A stretch of 10,182 nt of DNA from Pseudocoprococcus catus (GTDB lineage Bacteria > Bacillota > Clostridia > Lachnospirales > Lachnospiraceae): positions 2,968,672-2,978,853 of the forward strand of contig NZ_LR698973.1 of the NCBI RefSeq assembly GCF_902381825.1, given 5' to 3'. Below the pieces are notes generated by a model. It made no database searches. It was given only the letters and a program-made list of their open reading frames with translations, and was not told the DNA's origin. Shown one piece after another: positions 5,517-10,182 of the stretch; position 1 is the stretch's first letter; each line of letters opens with the position of its first letter. The translations under genes were made by a program, and so were the position numbers.

Positions 5517-7262
5517 ATGATTAAAACAAGACTGGTGGGACTTTTATCCCACGCTAAAAAGTATATTGTCTATACCATCCTGTGGCAGTGGGCAGCGCTG
5601 CTTTCTCAGGTGCTGGCAGTATTTACGATTGCCGACCTGTTGGAGCGTGTGGTCTATCGTGCGGTGACAGTGCCGGTGATTGAGAGGACGATCCTCATCC
5701 TCGTTCTGGTGGTGATCATACGATTTGTATGCGAACGGATGGGGGCAAGGTCTTCGTATCTTGCCTGTGTAGATGTAAAGAGAATTTTAAGAGAAAAGAT
5801 TTATGACAAGATGTTGAAACTGGGGGCATCCTACAGTGAGCAGGTATCCTCTTCGGAAGTTGTACAGGTGTCAACCGAAGGTGTGGAGCAGTTGGAAACG
5901 TATTTTGGAAAATATCTTCCGCAGTTGTTCTATAGCCTGATCGCACCGCTGACCTTATTTATCATTCTTTGCAGAGTGAGTCTGAAAGCGAGTGTGATCC
6001 TGCTGATCTGTGTACCGCTGATCCCGATTTCTATCGTGGTGGTACAGAAAGTAGCGAAGAGATTATTAAATAATTATTGGAGTATCTATACAGGACTGGG
6101 AGATTCGTTCCTTGAAAATTTACAGGGACTTACTACGCTGAAGATTTATCAGGCAGACCAGCAGAAAGCAGACGAGATGGATGTGGAATCTCAGAACTTC
6201 CGCAGAATTACGATGAAGGTGCTGACCATGCAGCTCAATTCAACCAGTGTGATGGATATTGTGGCGTATGGCGGAGCTGCGATCGGTATGGCAGTGGCTG
6301 TATCTGAATTCTTAAAAGGAAATATCAGTGTAGCAGGAACGTTATGTATCGTTCTGCTTGCCAGCGAGTTTTTCCTGCCGCTCAGGCTGCTTGGTTCTTT
6401 CTTCCATATCGCAATGAATGGTATGGCAGCGAGTGATAAGATTTTCAAGATTTTAGATTTACCGGAACCACAGGCCGGAGAAAAATTACTGCCGGAGGTC
6501 GCGTTAGATGTTACATTAAAAGATGTGCATTTTTCTTATGAAGAGGACAGAGAGATTTTAAAAGGAATCAACTTAAATCTTCCGGCAGGAAGTTTTGTAT
6601 CACTGGTTGGTGAATCTGGATGTGGTAAGAGTACGATTGCCGGAATCCTTGCAGCAAAGAACCGGGGATATAACGGAGAAATTACCATCGGTGGTGTACT
6701 GCTTAATGAAGTGAATGAAACAAATCTGATGCAGAGGGTTGTTCTGGTTCGCCATAACAGCTATCTGTTCAAAGGTACAGTAGAAAAAAATCTGAAGATG
6801 GCAAAACCGGACGCAACGAAAGAAGAGATGGAAGCTGTTCTTCAGAAAGTTAATCTCTTAGGGTTCTTACAGACACAGGATGGCTTGCAGACACAGTTGC
6901 TGGAAAAAGCAAGTAACCTGTCCGGCGGTCAGTGCCAGAGACTGGTGATTGCCAGAGCATTGCTTCGGACAGACAGTGCAGTTTATATTTTCGATGAAGC
7001 CGCATCAAATATTGATGTGGAAAGTGAAGAATTGATCATGAATGTGATTCACGAACTGGCAAAGACAAAGACGGTGCTTCTGATCTCCCACAGACTGGCA
7101 AATGTCGTGAAGTCTGATAAGATTTATTTCTTAAAAGACGGAGAAATCAAAGAAAGCGGAAAGCATGACGAACTGATGAGCCAGAATGGTGCGTACAGAC
7201 ATCTGTATGAAAGCCAGATGGCACTGGAAAACTATGGAAAGGGGGCATTGCGTAATGAATGA
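5517..7262 (+). CDS. cydD: ABC exporter half-transporter, CydD-like (membrane plus ATPase domains)
   Basis: A 581-residue fused exporter subunit. Residues 1-310 are the membrane domain of about six helices; the part STEGVEQLETYFGKYLPQLFYSLIAPLTL (119-147) is close to the CydD hallmark. The ATPase domain has Walker A GESGCGKST (365-373), signature LSGGQ (468-472), Walker B VYIFDEA with Asp493 and Glu494, and switch His525. The Q-loop glutamine is absent: the site reads VRHNSYLF (411-418), with His413 where Gln is expected. It should pair with the next gene product as a heterodimer; the genes overlap by 8 bases. In E. coli CydDC is required for assembly of cytochrome bd, exports cysteine and glutathione in vesicle assays, and has been reported to transport haem. 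The haem importer nearby favours a haem- or thiol-linked role, but substrate cannot be read from the sequence. Ribosome site before ATG 5517 is weak, suggesting coupling to ygbA. Confidence 0.75.
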   Translation: MIKTRLVGLLSHAKKYIVYTILWQWAALLSQVLAVFTIADLLERVVYRAVTVPVIERTILILVLVVIIRFVCERMGARSSYLACVDVKRILREKIYDKMLKLGASYSEQVSSSEVVQVSTEGVEQLETYFGKYLPQLFYSLIAPLTLFIILCRVSLKASVILLICVPLIPISIVVVQKVAKRLLNNYWSIYTGLGDSFLENLQGLTTLKIYQADQQKADEMDVESQNFRRITMKVLTMQLNSTSVMDIVAYGGAAIGMAVAVSEFLKGNISVAGTLCIVLLASEFFLPLRLLGSFFHIAMNGMAASDKIFKILDLPEPQAGEKLLPEVALDVTLKDVHFSYEEDREILKGINLNLPAGSFVSLVGESGCGKSTIAGILAAKNRGYNGEITIGGVLLNEVNETNLMQRVVLVRHNSYLFKGTVEKNLKMAKPDATKEEMEAVLQKVNLLGFLQTQDGLQTQLLEKASNLSGGQCQRLVIARALLRTDSAVYIFDEAASNIDVESEELIMNVIHELAKTKTVLLISHRLANVVKSDKIYFLKDGEIKESGKHDELMSQNGAYRHLYESQMALENYGKGALRNE

Positions 7263-9066
7263 AGAAATAAATAATACAATTCAGAATACGGATCAGGATA
7301 TCACGCAAAACGATAGGGCTGCATCTTTGAAACGCAGAAGTGCCATCCAGATCATGGGAAGCCTGATCGGGTTAGTAAAACCCCTGCTCCATATCATGCT
7401 GGCAGCAATTATCCTTGGAACATTGGGGTATTTGTGTGCGATCTTCCTGACAATACTGGCAGGACAGGTCGTCGTGCATGGTCTTCTGACAGGAGTAGCC
7501 GGAATGATTGTTCCGGTGGACAATATGTGGCTGGTATTGACTCCGGTAAAAACGATTATCACAGTCATGATCGTCATTGCAGTGCTTCGTGGAATCCTGC
7601 ATTATATGGAACAGTATTGTAATCATTTTATCGCATTTAAGCTGCTGGCAATTATCCGTCATAAAGTGTTTGCAGCACTGAGAAAGCTCTGCCCTGCAAA
7701 ACTGGAAGGACGGGATAAGGGAAATCTGATTTCGATTATTACAACCGATATCGAATTACTGGAAGTGTTCTATGCACATACCATTTCTCCGATTGCGATT
7801 GCAACGCTGACCTCAATTATTATGGTGATTTTTATCGGAAGATATCACTGGCTGGCAGGCCTGCTTGCACTGACCGCTTATCTGATTGTCGGTGTTGCCA
7901 TTCCGATGTGGAATGGAAAACGTGGCAGCCAGAAGGGAATGGAATTTCGGACAAACTTCGGAGAACTGAACAGCTTTGTTCTGGACTCTTTACGAGGATT
8001 GGACGAGACTATTCAGTATGGACAGGGTGAAAAGAGAAAAGAGCAGATGTCTGAGCGTTCCAAAAACCTTGCAGGAATGCAGGAGTCATTAAGCAAAATG
8101 GAAGGCTCACAGCGTTCATTTACGAACATGGTTATCCTGCTTGCATCCTTTGGAATGCTGGCACTGACGATTTGGTTGTATGCAAAAGGCGAGATGGGAT
8201 TCGAGGGAATCTTAACCTGTACCATCGCAATGATGGGTTCTTTCGGACCGGTAGTAGCATTATCAAGCCTTTCCAACAACCTGAACCAGACACTGGCAAG
8301 TGGTGAGCGTGTTCTTTCTCTTCTGGAAGAGACACCGCTTGTGGAAGAAATTCCGAGTGATGTGGAAACTTCTGCTGATCGAGGTGCGGGTTCCGAAGAG
8401 AGCGCAGATTATGCATTTGCAGGAGCAGAGGCTGAAAATGTTACTTTTGCATACGGTGAAGAGACTATTTTAGATAACTATTCACTGAAATTACAGCCGG
8501 GTAAAATCACAGGTATTCATGGTGCGAGTGGTTCCGGAAAATCTACACTCTTAAAACTGCTGATGCGGTTCTGGGATGTGCAGGATGGAAGCGTATCGGT
8601 AGACGGTACAGATGTCCGCAAGATTCCAACCAAGCATTTAAGAGATATGGAAAGTTACGTGACACAGGAAACGCACCTGTTCCATGATTCCATTGCAAAC
8701 AATATCGCCATCGCAAAGCCGGGAGCATCCAGAGAAGAGATTATGGAAGCTGCAAAGAAGGCGTCTATCCACGATTTCATTATGACACTTCCGAAAGAAT
8801 ATGATGCAGAAGTCGGAGAACTGGGTGATACGCTGTCCGGCGGTGAGAAACAGAGAATCGGAATTGCAAGAGCATTTCTCCATGAATGCCCCCTCATTCT
8901 ACTCGATGAGCCTACATCGAACCTCGACTCTTTAAATGAGGGAATTATCTTAAAATCATTGAAAGAATCGGCCAAGAAGAAAACAGTTGTCCTGGTATCC
9001 CACAGAGTATCCACAATGAACGTGGCAGATGTGGTATATGAAATGGAGAACGGCAGAATTTCATAA
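7255..9066 (+). CDS. cydC: ABC exporter half-transporter, CydC-like partner
   Basis: A 603-residue partner subunit. ATG 7255 is chosen over the in-frame ATG 7186, which would lie 77 bases inside the upstream gene; AAAGGGGG (7238-7245) precedes it at 9 bases, and it overlaps the upstream stop by 8. A polar N-terminus (1-30) is followed by about six membrane helices to residue 345, with the intracellular-loop segment RDKGNLISIITTDIELLEVFYAHTISPIAIA (153-183) typical of CydC-type proteins. An acidic Ser/Glu/Ala linker (365-388) leads to a complete ATPase domain: Walker A GASGSGKST (423-431), Gln471, signature LSGGE (527-531), Walker B LILLDEP with Asp551 and Glu552, and His583. Both halves keep the catalytic glutamate, but only this one keeps the Q-loop glutamine. 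It ends the operon, with a hairpin terminator directly after. A generic heterodimeric multidrug-type exporter is the alternative to CydC. Confidence 0.75.
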   Translation: MNEEINNTIQNTDQDITQNDRAASLKRRSAIQIMGSLIGLVKPLLHIMLAAIILGTLGYLCAIFLTILAGQVVVHGLLTGVAGMIVPVDNMWLVLTPVKTIITVMIVIAVLRGILHYMEQYCNHFIAFKLLAIIRHKVFAALRKLCPAKLEGRDKGNLISIITTDIELLEVFYAHTISPIAIATLTSIIMVIFIGRYHWLAGLLALTAYLIVGVAIPMWNGKRGSQKGMEFRTNFGELNSFVLDSLRGLDETIQYGQGEKRKEQMSERSKNLAGMQESLSKMEGSQRSFTNMVILLASFGMLALTIWLYAKGEMGFEGILTCTIAMMGSFGPVVALSSLSNNLNQTLASGERVLSLLEETPLVEEIPSDVETSADRGAGSEESADYAFAGAEAENVTFAYGEETILDNYSLKLQPGKITGIHGASGSGKSTLLKLLMRFWDVQDGSVSVDGTDVRKIPTKHLRDMESYVTQETHLFHDSIANNIAIAKPGASREEIMEAAKKASIHDFIMTLPKEYDAEVGELGDTLSGGEKQRIGIARAFLHECPLILLDEPTSNLDSLNEGIILKSLKESAKKKTVVLVSHRVSTMNVADVVYEMENGRIS

Positions 9067-9070
9067 AATG

Positions 9071-9118
9071 AAAGCAGCAGGAAAGCGGATGAAAAAGATC
9101 AGCTGACCTGCTGCTTTT
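9071..9118. terminator. Intrinsic terminator between convergent operons
   Basis: An 11-bp stem, AAAGCAGCAGG (9071-9081) with CCTGCTGCTTT (9107-9117), is followed by T in the plus direction, right after the cydC-like stop. The left arm gives TTT and an AT-rich stretch on the minus strand, so it may also stop the symporter transcript coming from the right. The 25-base loop is long. Confidence 0.75.
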
Positions 9119-9140
9119 GGTATGGCAATAGATTTAAATC

Positions 9141-10182
9141 TTATCTGCCGCGTTCTTTATCCAGAATTTTCTGGAATTCACGGATATCCCGGGCAATTTC
9201 ACCGCTCAGCAGAAGCATACAGATCAAGTTTGGAATGGCCATCAGGGCGTTGGCGATATCGGAAAGTTTCCATACAAGGTCTAGCTGCATGGTAGCACCG
9301 AAGAAAACAACACATGAGAAAACCAGACGGTAAATGATATTCAATTTGTGTGTGTTCAACAGATACTCAAAAGCCTTTTCACCATGATATTCCCATCCGA
9401 GAATCGTGGAAAAGGCAAAAAGTGCAATGCCGATGGTGACAAGCCATCCGCCGAGAGGGCCAAGAACGGTTTTGAATGCGGCGATGGTCAAGGCAGAACC
9501 TGTATAGAGACTGCCTGTGGCAGGATCGATCTGACCCAGCATGCCGGAGCTTGCAATGCAAAGACCGGTGATAGAGCAGACAACGATTGTATCCCAGAAT
9601 GTACCGGTCATATTGATATAGGCCTGGCGGACAGGATGATCGGTTGTTGCGGCAGCAGCAGTGATGGCAGCAGAACCCATACCGGCTTCGTTGGAGAAAC
9701 ATCCGCGGGCAATACCATACTGCATGGCCGCCATCATTGAAGCGACAACATTACCAAGGACGCCGCCTGTGACAGCCTGTGGTGTAAAGGCATACTTGAA
9801 GATCATGACAAGACCGGCCGGGATGTTCTGAATATTGCCGATGATAACAATAATACCGGCAATAATATAGAAAACAGCCATCAGAGGGACGACAACAGAA
9901 GAAACCTTTGAAATAGATTTAATACCGCCGACAATAACAGCAAGTGAGAGAATGGTCAGGACAACACCAATAGCCACCTTGGAAAAGCCGACGGTTTCAT
10001 TTAAAGCGGAAGAAATGGAGTTGGCCTGGGTCATATTGCCGATGCCAAAGGAAGCCAGAACGGCGAATAAAGCAAACAGCCAGCCAAGGACTGCGCCGAA
10101 TCTTTTAGGCAGCGCCTTTTTCATTGTGTACATAGGGCCGCCGGACATTTCACCTTTTTCATTGCGTTCACGATACTTGATG
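9141..10182 (-). CDS. Alanine/glycine:cation symporter, AGCS family (5' end missing)
   Basis: The frame runs leftward from beyond the window to TAA at 9141; 346 residues are visible, about three quarters of the usual 450-480, and the N-terminal helices are missing. The ATG at 10148 is internal: codons above it continue as KYRERNEKGEMSGGPMYTM, the family's loop before GGPMY. Further AGCS marks are FGIGNMTQANS, then RGCFSNEAGMGSAAI with DHPVRQAYINMTGTFWDTIVVCSITGL, and GWEYHGEKAFEYLL. Members carry alanine or glycine inward with Na+ or H+. At least seven membrane helices are visible, and the C-terminus is short and charged (RDIREFQKILDKERGR). It is transcribed toward the exporter operon and shares the intergenic terminator, so it is not part of the haem/exporter module. 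Which amino acid it carries cannot be judged. Confidence 0.9.
   Translation of the reverse strand, partial: IKYRERNEKGEMSGGPMYTMKKALPKRFGAVLGWLFALFAVLASFGIGNMTQANSISSALNETVGFSKVAIGVVLTILSLAVIVGGIKSISKVSSVVVPLMAVFYIIAGIIVIIGNIQNIPAGLVMIFKYAFTPQAVTGGVLGNVVASMMAAMQYGIARGCFSNEAGMGSAAITAAAATTDHPVRQAYINMTGTFWDTIVVCSITGLCIASSGMLGQIDPATGSLYTGSALTIAAFKTVLGPLGGWLVTIGIALFAFSTILGWEYHGEKAFEYLLNTHKLNIIYRLVFSCVVFFGATMQLDLVWKLSDIANALMAIPNLICMLLLSGEIARDIREFQKILDKERGR

Noticed and set aside
7186..7254. Upstream ATG extension of the CydC-like gene
   Set aside because: It lies within the preceding coding region without a ribosome site; ATG 7255 gives the common 8-base overlap.
9348..9740. 130-residue plus-strand reading frame opposite the symporter
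   Set aside because: The minus strand encodes conserved AGCS motifs over this range; this is a shadow frame.

Overview
The window looks like the chromosome of a gut-type clostridium, most likely family Lachnospiraceae. This rests on the moderate GC content, strong AGGAGG-type ribosome sites, a Shp-type haem surface protein next to an IsdE-type lipoprotein, and a tiny Hol-Tox peptide gene of a kind common in that family. The genus assignment is inference.

Layout. (1) Positions 1-4529 hold a rightward cluster for haem capture and import: the 3' end of a membrane-anchored surface protein with a Shp-type haem domain, an IsdE-like haem-binding lipoprotein, a FecCD-type permease, its ATPase, and a YbaN/DUF454 membrane protein. 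The first four genes overlap or nearly touch. (2) Positions 4530-5143 look empty but are not. They contain a complete type I toxin-antitoxin-like locus: a 33-residue holin-like peptide on the minus strand, and opposite it a short RNA with its own promoter, both ending in one 12-bp two-way terminator. Next to it is a dense block of inverted repeats, including a 157-bp element bounded by 19-bp inverted arms. (3) Positions 5144-9066 hold a second rightward operon: a cysteine-rich YgbA-family (nitric-oxide-linked) protein followed by two ABC exporter half-transporters that resemble CydD and CydC. A hairpin terminator follows. (4) Positions 9141-10182 hold the C-terminal part of a leftward alanine/glycine:cation symporter, which runs off the window and converges on that same terminator.

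How the parts may fit together. The surface Shp-like protein would pass haem to the IsdE-like lipoprotein, and the permease and ATPase would carry it inward. No haem-degrading enzyme is seen, so imported haem may be used intact as a cofactor. CydDC-type exporters are needed for maturation of haem-containing respiratory proteins in enteric bacteria, and E. coli CydDC has been reported to move haem. YgbA belongs to the NO-response regulon of E. coli. The two operons side by side therefore suggest a haem supply, haem protein maturation and nitrosative stress module. That link is inference from neighbourhood. The most easily overlooked item is the toxin/antisense RNA pair lying between the two operons.
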